Origin: Kingdonia uniflora
Lineage: Eukaryota > Streptophyta > Magnoliopsida > Ranunculales > Circaeasteraceae
Reading direction: 5' to 3'
Assembly (NCBI GenBank): GCA_014058105.1
Contig: JACGCM010002890.1
Span: forward strand, 1,736,001-1,800,000
Length of the DNA stretch: 64,000 bases
Each line of letters begins with the position of its first letter. The first letter of the stretch is position 1. A model generated the notes under the pieces. The model saw only the letters and a program-made list of their open reading frames with translations. It did no database searches and was not told the origin of the DNA. The translations under genes were made by a program, and so were the position numbers. Positions 44,986 through 55,344 of the stretch are shown one piece after another.

Positions 44986-46188
44986 GTGAACAAGGAGATC
45001 GACAAATTTATCGAGGTCGGTTTCATTCGAGAAGCCAAGTACCCAGACTGGATTTCTAATATCGTTGTTGTTCCAAAGAAGAATGTGAAGGTTTGGGTCT
45101 GCGTGGATTTTGCAGATCTAAACAAACACATGCCAAAGGATAACTTCCCTCTTCCAATCATTCATCAGATCCTCGGCTCTACAGTAGGTCACGAACTCTT
45201 GTCCATGATGGATGCCGCTTTGGGGTACAATCAAATTCTACTCTTGGAAGCAGATCAAGAAAAGACTACGTTTATTACAGAAAGAGGTCTCTACTGTTAC
45301 AAGGTCATGCCATTCGGCCTTAAGAACGCTGGAGCCACTTACCAAAGGCTGGTCACAAATATGTTCAAAGAACACTTGGTAGAAATAGTCAAAGTCTATA
45401 TTGATGACATCCTTTGCAAGAGCCTAAAGAAAGAGGATCACATCTCTTATCTCTCTGCAGTATTCAGTATATTACGATCCTACAGAATGAAGCTTAATCC
45501 CCAAAAATGCCAGTTCGGTGTTCACTCGGGCAAGTTCTTGGGTCATCTTACCAGCAAGAACGGGATAGAAGCAGATCCAGATCAAATTCGAGCTCTTCTG
45601 GACATGCCTTCACCATTAACAAAAAAGGATGTACAAAAGCTCGCAGGAAAGATTACAGCAATCAACAGATTCATATTCAAGTCCTCGAGCCGATGCAGAT
45701 GGTTATTTATCCTACTCAGAGGTTCTACTCAAGGAGGCAAAAGTTCAAAGAACGAAGATATCAATTGGACACCAGAATGCGAAGCAGCTTTTCAGGAACT
45801 CAAAACTTACCTAGGGAGGGCTCCAATCATGAGCACTCTGATAGGCAATGAGGAACTGATTATCTACCTCGCAGTTGCAGATACATCTCTCAGCTCGGTT
45901 CTCATTCGGCTCGAAGGAAAAATTGAGAAATCGATCTTCTTCATCAGCAAGACACTTACTCCGGTAGAAATGAGGTACTATAAAATTGAAAGATTACTTT
46001 TAACTCTCGCTTACACCGCACAAAAGCTTAAATACTATTTTCAAGCACATCCTGTCAAAGTCATGACAAACTATCCACTTCGGGAAGTATTGTCTCAGAA
46101 TGAGAAATCCAGAAGAGTACAGCAGTGGTCCGTCAGTTTGGGGGAGCACGAAATCAAATTCGAGCAACAAATTTGCGAAAAGGGTTAA
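44986..46188 (+). pseudogene. Tat-5 reverse transcriptase and degenerate RNase H
   Basis: The longest open stretch of the window, 400 residues. RT: EVGFIREAKYPDWISNIVVV, VWVCVDFADLNKHMPKDNF, LLSMMDAALGYNQILLLEAD, VMPFGLKNAGATYQRLV and catalytic YIDD (45397-45408), then KCQFGVHSGKFLGHLTSKNG. The first RNase H (YLAVADTSLSSVLIRLEGK, FFISKTLTPVEMRYYKIERL, VMTNYPLREVL) lacks the catalytic Asp set, as is usual in the Tat lineage, and serves as a tether. Upstream, 44400-44985 holds stop-ridden protease-RT linker. Open, but cut off from gag and integrase. Confidence 0.93.
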
Positions 46189-46323
46189 GCAGCTGCTGAT
46201 TTTCTTGTAGACTTTCCAGTTTCAGATCCTGACTGGGAAGAACATGATCCAGATCTAGCCGAAGATGCATCAGATGAGTTTCCACCCTATAAATCTTTTG
46301 ATGATCGAGCATCATGGATATCT

Positions 46324-46700
46324 CAAAAAGGGTGGAGGCTCCTCACCGATGGTTTAGCAGGACCCGTAGGGTCAGGAATTGGGATCGCTCTCATTATACC
46401 TTCCAACGACAAAATTGAGAAATCTATCTGTCTCTACTTCGAAGCCTCGAACAATGTTACAGAGTACGAGGCACTCATTCATGGTCTAGACATGGCACTC
46501 GAACTTAGAATCACTGAAATCTTGGCTTTCACTGACTCTATTCTAATCGTTCATTACTACTTAGATCTGTACAAGAAGAATGGCATTATGGTCTATTATG
46601 CAGCTCTGGTTGCAGAAAAGCTAAACAAATTTCACAAAGCTACGCTCAAATACCTCCCTCGATGAGAGAATCGCCACGCTGACTCCTTGGCTTACTTAGC
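46324..46700 (+). pseudogene. Tat-5 second (archaeal-type) RNase H
   Basis: Reads WRLLTDGLAGPVGSGIGIAL (first Asp), NNVTEYEALIHGLDMALEL (Glu), LAFTDSILIVHYYL (Asp), then after one stop NRHADSLAYLARVLGT (last Asp). All four catalytic residues are kept. This extra RNase H downstream of the degenerate one is the diagnostic feature of the Tat lineage. It degrades the RNA strand during reverse transcription. Confidence 0.9.
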
Positions 46701-46979
46701 CCGAGTATTGGGTACAAAATCAAGGCACCTTCAAATCGAAGTTATTTCTAGCCCCAATACTAATCGTACTACAATATATACGATTAACACTGGGGGCGAT
46801 GAGATGGCGAAAGATGATTGGAGGAAGCCATTCATTACTTATCTCGGTCTGGATAACTCATGCAACGGGCCACTACCAAATGATCCATAGCAGCGCAGAC
46901 ACATTATCAAAAATTCAAAGTGCTACACAGTCTAACCAAACTGCAATCTTTATAAATGCTCAGTCACTGGTCCATACCT

Positions 46980-48072
46980 CAAGTGTCTTTCTAAGGAACT
47001 TGCCGACAAGATGCTTTGAGATCTACAAGAAGGAATTTGCAGATCCCATATCGCAGGACTAGCTCTTGCTAACAGAGCTATTACCCAAGGAATGTTCTGG
47101 CCAGAGATGCGGAAGCAAGCTAAAGAATACTCAAGGAAATGTGATGCATGTCAGCGTCATGGAAATCAAATTCGGGCCCCTGCCCTCAAACTCCGAGCCA
47201 GTAAGGTATACTGGTCGTTCAAACGATGGGCACTTGATCTAGTTGGTGAATTCTCCAATACTCTGGGTAATAGGAAATTTCTCCTTATTGCCACGAATTA
47301 CTTCACTAAATGGTTCGAAGCAATTCTTCTATTCATATCTCGAGAAGAAGAGGTCATTTCTCTTGTTTGGCAGCATATCATTACAAGATTTGGTTGTCCA
47401 TATTTGATCCGTATCGATAATGGTCCTCAGTTCGCTGGATCCAAGGTCGTAGCATTTCTCAACAAACACAACATAATCCATTCTCCATCAAACCCGTACT
47501 ACCTCCAGAGAAACGGACAGGGAAAAATCACAAACAAGATCATCGTGGATGGTCTCAAAAAGTTCCTTATGTTATAGAAGAAGGCAAACTGGATACATGA
47601 ATTACCTCACGTCTTATGGGCTTATCGAACTACGCCGCAGAGGTCAACACGGTGCTCTATTTTTTTACTTGCCTATAGAACTGAAGTAGTGATCCCATCA
47701 AAGTATCACCATCCTGTAAGAGACCACGAGCTCACAGATGAAGAAAATGAGTTCGAATTGGCTTGCAACCTCAATTGGATCGATGAGACACGAGATCGGG
47801 CTATCGCAAATCTTGGTCGATATCATCAAACACTGGCAAATTCCTATAACAAACGAGTTCGCACTCGGGAGTTCGCTATCAACGACTGGGTCCTTCGAGA
47901 AATCCCAGATAACGGAAAAGATTCACATGCTGGGAAACTAGCAGAAAACTGGGAAGGTCCTTTCATGGTCATAGGTCGAACTGGTCTAGGTTCATACTAT
48001 CTTATGACGGAAGTCAGTGACAAAATTCCAAATCCATGGAATACAAGAAGATTAAAGTTATATCGACGTTGA
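46980..48072 (+). pseudogene. Tat-5 integrase
   Basis: Zinc-binding end: LQEGICRSHIAGLALANRAI, FWPEMRKQAKEYSRKCDACQ. Core: FKRWALDLVGEFSNTLGN (first Asp), YLIRIDNGPQFAGSKVVAFL (second Asp), NGQGKITNKIIVDG, where the third catalytic residue is Lys (47523-47525; expected Glu). A stop at 47576 and a shift near 47660 follow. The C-terminal part (YHHPVRDHELTDEENEFELA, EGPFMVIGRTGLG, NPWNTRRLKLYRR) is open to 48072. There is no chromodomain. It could not integrate DNA. Confidence 0.9.
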
Positions 48073-48271
48073 ACAGCTCCTCCGTCGCTCAACAAGGTTC
48101 AATCCACCTCAAGATTTCCCCTCCAATGTATGTACAAACTCTTTTCAATCAATGAAATCTCTTTTTTATCACAAGAATCCCTGCTATACAGTTCCCATTC
48201 ATCTCTATCATCTCCAAGGGTAAAAGCACAGTTTATCCTACCTTGATCCCTAAAGGTAAACCACATCCATC

Positions 48272-49030
48272 ATTGGTAATGGCATAGATAATACTAGCCT
48301 AACTCCAGAGGATACTCATACATCCGAAGGCGGGGGCCATAGCGAACCTTTTAGCCTGAAGATAACAAGCCTAAAGCACGAGTGAGGAAAAAACTTGCTC
48401 GCTGCCGTTATGTTCCAACATCTAACATTGGTAATGGCATAGATAATACTAGCCTAACTCCTGAGGATACTCATACATTCGAAGGCGGGGGCCATATCGA
48501 ACCTCTTAGCCTGAAGATAACAAGCCAAAGGCACGAGTGAGGAAAAAACTTGCTCGCAGCCGCTAAGCTCCAACATCCAACATTGGTAATGGCATAGATA
48601 ATACTAGCCTAACTCCTGAGGATACTCATACATCCGAAGGTGGGGGCCATAACGAACCTCTTAGCCTGAAGATAACAAGCCTAAAGCACAAGTGAGGAAA
48701 AAACTCTTTCGCTGCCGCTAAGCTCTAATATCTAATATGGTATCAAGGCATAGATAATACTATGCCGAACCCCTGAGGACTCAGAAACCTCCGGGGCTGG
48801 GGCCATAAAGAGCCTCAGCCTGCAGGATCAGGCCTAAAGCACGAGTGAGACGTTGCTCGCTGCCGATAAGCCCAACTCTCCAATATGGTATCAAGGCATA
48901 GATAATACTAGCCGAACCCCTGAGGAAACACAAATCCAAGGTGGATGCCATAAAGAACCTCTTTGCATTCGGTAACCGTTTAAAGTATGAGGAAAGATAA
49001 TACTAGCTCGCCGCTAAGCCTCCCTAAAGT
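48272..49030. repeat. Tandem array, 155-bp unit, Tat-5 pol-aORF spacer
   Basis: ATTGGTAATGGCATAGATAA recurs at 48272, 48427 and 48582 (exact 155-bp spacing, units nearly identical), with two more diverged units starting near 48735 and 48893. Each unit has GAAGGCGGGGGCCATA and AAAGCACGAGTGAGG. It fills the gap between the 3' end of pol and the 3' end of aORF3. Confidence 0.93.
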
Positions 49031-50613
49031 TTAAGGGTTGAAGCACAGATAATACTTACTTCTACACCCGCAGACTTCTTCTAATTCAATGGGTCAAACC
49101 AGAGAATAACATCTACTGCGGGTGTAGAACTATTAGTTTCCCATATCAACATTTCAAATTACAACGCTCCTCTAAAGGCCTACATCGAGCACTGAAGCAT
49201 CAGCATCTGCTAATTACAAAAGGTACTCGTTATCAGAATTCAAGTCTATTTCTTTTTAATTCTGCTAGATTTTCTTGATGGGAGAGCAGTCGACCTTCCT
49301 CCCACAGCCGGAGTAGGTGTGACTACACTCGAGCTTCCCCCTTTTTCAGTCCTGGATGCCATATATTTTGGAGCTCGTTCAGCAACAATTTCTCTCCCTC
49401 GAGCTATCTGTTCAGCCGTCGTGGTCTCAATTCCACGGTCCATAACCCCAATTGGATCTATGCTCGAGATATCGAGTTTACATACACGAGTCCTCCCAGA
49501 GAAGCAATCTTGCATCAAATCCCTCTCAACCTGCAGGAATTTTATTTCCTCGACAAAAAATACTACCGATGCGCTTAATTGTCGTTGATGCAAAGCTTCA
49601 CCATCACATTTTTCTTGCTCATGAACTACTAGTTTCTTAAAGGCTTGGTGAGTAACAACAGCGTGCTTGCTATCCCTTGAATGATGAGTTTTCAGCTGTT
49701 AATTGATCAATACGTTTACTCATCTTCCTTGTAAGATCTATCGACTTCTGCCGAGAATTTCTGAGATCAATACGCATATTTTCCACTAACTCTTCTTTTC
49801 GACGAAGAAATTTCTTCATCTCTCGACTCCCTTACCTGAAGCAATTTCACCATCCCTTTTATCCAATTTAAATTTGAGAGCCTTCTCATACTTCAATTCA
49901 CGTACACGTAATTCTCGCTCCAATTCGGAAATTTAAGCACAGAGTTGATTAATTCTTTCATTCATCTCCTTATCACGTTGCATAACCCACCTTAAATTTC
50001 CACGAGTGTGGGCCAAATCGTCCACCAAACTTTTGTTCTTGGCTTGAACCTCTGCTAAATCAGCCCTACTCTGAGCCTCTCTTCCTTTTAAGCGACGTAA
50101 ATCAGCCTTCAAACGATCTAACCTGGCGACCAAACTATTGCGTATTTGTGCAGAGTTACGCAATTTTAAATCTTTGCCCGCAATACTACTGTTCAATTTT
50201 TTGAAATCGGCCTCGAACACAGCCAAGTCAGTTCGTGTAGTATCCAGGTCGATCTCTTTCTTTAGCAACTGCTCGTTCAGAGCATGAATGCTACACTTCA
50301 TATCAGATATCTCGTCATTCAATGCTCTAATACGGTATTTGGCTAACTCAGTCTCGTGCCGAGAACCTTACACAACCTTTTCCTTTAACTCAGCAAGTTC
50401 GCTGGTAAGTTTGTTCAAGGCCAAATCCCTGCTCAAAATTGTTGCAGTCATATTCTCGACTTGGATCTTAGCTTCTTCGAGCTTTAGAGAAAGCTTCACA
50501 TTATCATCCAACCGATCTTCATACTGGGAGATCAAAGCCTCATATTCTTCTGCATACTCAGCATTATACAAAATAGTCTGGTCTTCTCTCTCTCTAGCAA
50601 CGTCTAGCTCCTT

Positions 50614-50881
50614 CTGTAAAACAGTTAGCAGGGACTCACAACATCAGTACCTAATTGGGAAACAGATCGACAGAAACATACTGACAAACTTGTAGTACAG
50701 ACACCTGCAAGCTCGAGACAGCCAATGCCTCCTTGGCCTACCGACCAAGAAATAAGTTTTGGTCGCAAGACAGAGTGTACATACACAAACATTCTGAACT
50801 ATAATAAACTTACAAGGTACATATCTCTTATTCTATTAAATTCTTATTCATCTAGTTATTAATTTATCTGAATTATCTAAC
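50614..50881 (-). other. Putative intron 5 of Tat-5 aORF3 (268 nt)
   Basis: Minus-strand donor GAAG/GTTAGATA at 50881 and acceptor CTGTTTTACAG at 50614, before codons KELDVARERED. Confidence 0.6.
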
Positions 50882-50962
50882 CTTCAATTCAGCAGAGGAT
50901 TTTTTCTCCACTTCAAGCAGGCCCTCTAAGTCCACAAATCTGAGGCGCGAGCTTTTTATCTC

Positions 50963-51074
50963 CTACAATACGGAGTTTCATAAGAAAAGCGTTGTTGGCA
51001 TCAAACAACAGTAAAATATTACAAAGCTCGAGTTCTTGTTTCACAACCAATATTATATTACACGATCATTCTAC
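50963..51074 (-). other. Putative intron 4 of Tat-5 aORF3 (112 nt)
   Basis: Minus-strand donor TCAG/GTAGAATG at 51074 and acceptor CTCCGTATTGTAG at 50963. The 81-nt exon that follows (50882-50962) reads SSRLRFVDLEGLLEVEKKSS, an uninterrupted coiled-coil segment. Confidence 0.6.
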
Positions 51075-51494
51075 CTGATCAATAGTTTCCTGATTATCGG
51101 CAGCGGTCTTTTCAGCAACATTCAAACCATCCTCCATTTCCTCAACCTCCTCTTCATCCATAATTTCTTTCTCCTCATAATTCTCTTTGCTAAATGCCAA
51201 AAATTTTGCCTTTGTATACCTCAGCTGGTAGAGCTTCCCTACATGGTTATTTCGAGAAGTAGCAGACGCAGTAACCAATCGCTCCATTTCAGCTACCCTT
51301 TCAGCCCTAACTTCCTTCAGCTTTAGGGCAGCAGCTTCCCTTTCTTTCTCTAGCTCCAACTGAAAAGCTTCCCTCTCTCGAGTCAGGTTTTCTTCAAAAG
51401 AGTTTTTCTCTCCCTTGAGATGGGAGATTCTCATTTCCAACTCAATCGACCTATCCTGGAGACCAAGCTGAACCCCCCTCAGAGCACAAGCAAA

Positions 51495-51558
51495 CTGCAA
51501 AAAGAAATAAGTCAGCTCGAGCAGCAAAACAGCTCGACAAAACCAACTATTTACTAAC
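51495..51558 (-). other. Putative intron 3 of Tat-5 aORF3 (64 nt)
   Basis: Minus-strand donor AAG/GTTAGTAA at 51558 and acceptor TTTCTTTTTGCAG at 51495. The intron is open in one frame, where it codes a hydrophobic stretch out of character with the coiled coils on both sides. 64 nt is near the lower limit for plant introns. Confidence 0.55.
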
Positions 51559-52112
51559 CTTCTTAAACTCATAATCCACAACAACAACCATCTTCTCTCG
51601 AGCTTTAGCTCGACATTGTTCCTCCAGAAGATCGGCTTCAAACTCAAAACGCGGCCTCAAGTCCGCCCCCTCAGCGATCTTATCGCTTTCCTCTAACACC
51701 ACCTACGACTTTGTGGGAGAAGTTACCTTCCTCCTCTTACTGCTATCGTCCACACTGTCCGACGTAACAGAACAAAAAGTAACTCCCCTTTTTATGGCCT
51801 TCATCTTCGCAAGGTTCCATACAATAGTGCCGGAGACAGTGGCCATGTCCACTGGCCCATCTGGCATTTCATTGAGCCGCGCAAGCTTCAAAGGAGTGTT
51901 AAGTTCAGGAGTTAACAATTTCTCTTCCATAGAGCCTGGAGTTTTCCCAGCCATTCTCCTCTTCGCTTGAGATCTCCTGAACTTGTCGTCCTTACTAGCT
52001 ACCCTTTTGAACCTACTTATCTCTAACTATTTGAGAACAGCTTCGAGCTCAGTGCCTTACCTGGCAACGGCGTCTACAGAGGATTCCTTCCTCGAAACTT
52101 TGCAGCCAATTC

Positions 52113-52205
52113 CTGCATAAAAGGTCGGCAACGTAAGATACAAATCAACTATACAAATATAGTTCAACATACAAATGATAGTTCAATTTTTAATGGTATA
52201 CTTAC
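52113..52205 (-). other. Putative intron 2 of Tat-5 aORF3 (93 nt)
   Basis: Minus-strand donor AAAGG/GTAAGTAT at 52205 and acceptor CTTTTATGCAG at 52113. Positionally the same as the introns at 3591-3676 (Tat-1), 36126-36217 (Tat-3) and 56795-56877 (Tat-4). Confidence 0.75.
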
Positions 52206-52976
52206 CCTTTGTTATAGTTTTATTATTAAGTTCCAAGGGTTCCTCATCAGACCGCTGAAGACATTCACCAGACACCCATAAAAGGTTGTCATTCTACTCT
52301 CGCTCTGCTGAAGACAGGTCAAAGAAGCATGGTCTTGAAGAACTAGAAGAAAGATATGCACCATCAGTTGATGTGATATATTTCACAGCGTAATATTCTA
52401 GGAAATCCTTGGCAGTTATCATCTTTTCGCTACCAAATGCAGCCCATCTCTCTTTAAGGGTTTCGCATACTAGGATAACTTCCCAAAAATTACAATTCAG
52501 CTGCGCCGAGAAAGCCCCAATCATATTCATAACACTCTTAGCCAAATTACTCAATGGCAGCGTCAGCCGATAGTCGAACTGGGCTAAATAACAACAAAAC
52601 CATTAGTTCGACTATCCTTCACCATGCCTTGAACGTACTCCAAGGATACTTCGTCCCCCAAACGCATGCACTTCTTTTCTTTAGCCAAATCAGGCAGCAA
52701 ATACAGGTAATCCTTTCCTTGAATGATACTGCAAGTCCTAAAAAAATTACCCCTATATCCGAACGCGTGCCCCAAGATCCCATCTATACTACTTTTGGCC
52801 TTACAGAACTCTCTAAACTAACTAGAACCTGTTGCGTACTCAACTCGAGAACCCTTCAGATGAGGCCATTCTACAATTCTGCTACAGTATCCTCCTCATC
52901 CAATGATGGGAGATAAATGCCCTACGAGGTCTACTTCATCAGCAATTGCACAACCGGAAGTCGAAACCATACTTGT

Positions 52977-53239
52977 CTATAGTAAAGAGTCTACTTTACA
53001 AGTCGCTGGTCCAACAAAACCTACAGATAGGTCGAGGTATATATATCAATTTTTATCTCGCACTACTAGATCACTTCTATAATCACAAGCTGTCACAAAA
53101 CAATTTTTATCGCCCCACAGTCATTATTCCCATTGTTATTTTTATTTTATTTTTTGTGTTTGGGTAGGAATTACATCCTTATCCCGACACAATAAAGATT
53201 TTTATACAAAAACTCTTATAAAACCAAAGACAGACTTAC
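52977..53239 (-). other. Putative intron 1 of Tat-5 aORF3 (263 nt)
   Basis: Minus-strand donor GAAG/GTAAGTCT at 53239 and acceptor CTTTACTATAG at 52977. It follows the exon end DSHSGVEG, which equals DSHSGIEG at the same junction in Tat-1. Confidence 0.7.
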
Positions 53240-53898
53240 CTTCAACACCCGAGTGAGAGTCTATAACATTGGCCCGCACCAGCTTGCTCAACTCCTGCAA
53301 CTTCTTTTAAACCTCTTCTATCCCAGCCTCCTCTCGTTGTTTGCAATAAAGACTCCTAGTCACGGCTTTCCTCTTATCCTTTCCTCCTTCGGTGGTAATA
53401 GAATCGCCAATTGAAATCTCTCTCTCTCGCTAACCCTTATCTTCTGTTTCTAGTTTTTTGTATTCGGAAAGGGAGGAGAGGGGGTACTTATGCACCTTTC
53501 CCCGAACAGCTGGCGGTTTTGAGTTTTCCAATAAGCAGTCCTTAATTCCTGAACAGAGCCGTCTGTCTGTCTGAACCTGTCAGACGTGTCGTACCTTTTC
53601 GGTAAAACTACCTTCCCATCATTACACAAAATATTATACTTTAGCGTATCTCTTAGCCTCTTGGCCCAACTCTTTTTATAATACCCCAAACTCATGATTC
53701 TAAATTATCTACTTTAAAATTTCACGTACATTTGTTTGCCTTACTTATACACCTTGACTTTAACGTCAATATCAGTTAGAAACACAAATTCAAAAATTTA
53801 TTTTCAACAACAATCCTAGTCATAACCTATTTTCGTGAACAAAGTTTTCTTCAAGTAAATTCGGGTAGTTACATTTTAAAAATTCAAAAATACAACAG

Positions 53899-54276
53899 TT
53901 AATCACTCCAATCCCCAAGATACTTGCATTTGAAGCAACTGGTGTGCCCAACAATACCACAAGCTTTCAGTAGCCTTGAGGCGATATCCCTATCCTCATT
54001 GATGATCTCCTCCCTTGCCATCATCAGGATAAACTTTTTACGATCTTCAACAGACCACCAACAGGTATGTATGGACTCAGACCAGTACACGCGGTTCATT
54101 TCCACGCCCCTTTCTACATCAGTCATACCCTCGCAGTTTGCTCGGGTCACGAGCAGAACCGCATCATAACCTTGCTGCCCGAAAATTGCTTCCCTTATTT
54201 AATCAATCTTGAATGCTAAGCGCAAGTCGTTCAACGCACACGCTTCAACAGCCCTCTGAGAGGGAGTCTTTACCAT
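53899..54276 (-). pseudogene. aORF2 of Tat-5: small Cys/His-tail protein
   Basis: MVKTPSQRAVEACALNDLRL at 54276, one stop after AFKID, then IFGQQGYDAVLLVTRANCEG, SIHTCWWSVEDRKKFILMMA, EDRDIASRLLK and ACGIVGHTSCFKCKYLGDWSD to the stop at 53899. Length 125 codons, against 117 in Tat-2. The tail has the full C-x4-H-x2-C-x2-C set. A single stop breaks the frame; read-through or a re-start at a later Met would still give the tail. Confidence 0.72.
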
Positions 54277-54323
54277 TTTTATTTTTATTTTTTATGAATA
54301 ACCTTCTTAAAGAACAAGTCACA

Positions 54324-54331
54324 CTTTTATA
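54324..54331 (-). promoter_or_regulatory. TATA box upstream of Tat-5 aORF2
   Basis: Minus-strand TATAAAAG, 48-55 nt before the ATG at 54276. I see nothing else in 54340-54850, which is AT-rich spacer between aORF2 and aORF1. Confidence 0.45.
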
Positions 54332-54852
54332 CTGTTTAGTTAACATGACTAATTTTTCGATTGACTATACGCAACGTATTTCAGTTTCTATAACCCACTC
54401 TTCCCGGTTTCGAACTACTTACTATTATCTTTTCGTACTTAATCGAGCTCTCAAAAAGTTACATTTCGAGCTTTATCTTTACATCTGTTAAGCTCGATTC
54501 ATTTACAAGGTAGGACAAGGTATGTTATCCAACCAGCTATTTACTCCCATATTATATACAACTCGATGACATGTCACCTATTTATATTTTTTGCTAATAA
54601 GAAACAAATAAAATATTCCTTTATTACACTCGATTTTCATCTAACAAGTTCATTACAGGACTACCCCTATAGCGTTGCTTTACAATTATAGAATCAAGCT
54701 TTTAGAATCCCGATATTACACATACTTTCTCAAACACGAGGACATGTCTCTAGTTCTTTTCTCGTTGCCAAGATAATGCTGATCTTCCAGAGAAACCTCA
54801 GCCACAGCTTGAAAATGTCAAGACGGCAACAGGTCAACCACCTCTTTCCCCT

Positions 54853-55212
54853 TCATTTCCCTGCAGGAAAAATTACAAGAAAAGACGTTGGTACCGAAAA
54901 AAGCGATCCATCTTCCACCTCCACCACCGCCGTCTCTTCCTCCTTATCCCCACTAACCCAGAGTTCGTGGAGATTGAAGAAGACTCCTACCTTAGAAATC
55001 AAAACATCATTAGAGACCGGGGATTTTGTATCGCATACACCCCGGCCGCTAAATCGGACGTTACATAATACACGAAAATATTTCAAACAACACTCTTTCA
55101 ACAAAATAGTATAGAGAGTCTCCCTACTCTGATAGCCACAAAACCATATCTGGAATCCCTCCACGATGAAAGAAAGCAGGGTATGATACACTTGATTCCT
55201 CATCTTAACCAT
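54853..55212 (-). CDS. aORF1-position ORF of Tat-5
   Basis: Open for 119 residues from MVKMRNQVYHTLLSFIVEGF (55212) to SFLVIFPAGK. An upstream Met at 55263 is in frame, but MVKM resembles the MVKT start of Tat-1 aORF1. It is Cys-containing (CCLKYFRVLCN), then an acidic end (GDKEEETAVVEVEDGS). The TY-x-GM-x2-EEAVE core of the Tat-1/Tat-2 proteins is not recognisable, so this may be a diverged version or unrelated sequence in the same slot. No domain recognised. Confidence 0.45.
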   Translation of the reverse strand: MVKMRNQVYHTLLSFIVEGFQIWFCGYQSRETLYTILLKECCLKYFRVLCNVRFSGRGVCDTKSPVSNDVLISKVGVFFNLHELWVSGDKEEETAVVEVEDGSLFSVPTSFLVIFPAGK

Positions 55213-55336
55213 GATATTGCAAAGGTACGCTTCCAAAAAACTTATATTTTTTTTCTTACCCAAACAAAACAGATATGTTTGTTTTTCTCTGTAGCGAGGA
55301 TGTGTTGCAGGTTATTCGGCGATCAAATCTAACCAC

Positions 55337-55344
55337 TATTTATA
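55337..55344 (-). promoter_or_regulatory. TATA box upstream of Tat-5 aORF1
   Basis: Minus-strand ACTATAAATAGT, about 125 nt upstream of the ATG at 55212 (74 nt from the Met at 55263). It lies inside the element, 210 bp from the 3' LTR, so an antisense transcript need not start in the LTR. Confidence 0.5.

Larger units (their letters stand above)
49246..53695 (-). pseudogene. aORF3 of Tat-5: antisense, multi-exon coiled-coil protein
   Basis: Reads from MSLGYYKKSWAKRLRDTLKY (53695). Exon 2 has FRTCSIIQGKDYLYLLPDL and the globular block LPLSNLAKSVMNMI, NFWEVILVCETLKERW, MITAKDFLEYYAVKYI. Exon 3 has a basic nuclear-signal-like run (RFKRVASKDDKFRRSQAKRR) and is open for 83 residues. Then come long coiled coils: VQLGLQDRSIELEMRISHLK, KLEEAKIQVENMTATILSRD, AKYRIRALNDEISDMK, KLRNSAQIRNSLVARLDRLK. 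It ends in a Ser/Pro tail with RKSSRIKKK. Five candidate introns (52977-53239, 52113-52205, 51495-51558, 50963-51074, 50614-50881) keep the heptads going. A few stops remain. No enzyme motif; a structural or nucleic-acid-binding role is a guess. Confidence 0.72.

Noticed and set aside
45507..45851. 114-codon plus-strand ORF overlapping Tat-5 RT
   Set aside because: Alternate frame of the 400-codon RT/RNase H reading, with no motifs.
48272..49030. CRISPR-like array
   Set aside because: Units are 155-bp direct tandem copies without unique spacers, in a eukaryotic retrotransposon.
49246..53695. Antisense genes as an env-like gene of an Athila-type element
   Set aside because: Env-like genes of Athila elements are on the sense strand and have membrane segments. 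Here the genes are antisense, coiled-coil and without a signal peptide or membrane anchor.
49246..53695. Antisense ORFs as mere shadows of a sense gene
   Set aside because: The plus strand of this region has no long frame and no conserved motif, while the minus strand has matching blocks and intron sites in five elements.
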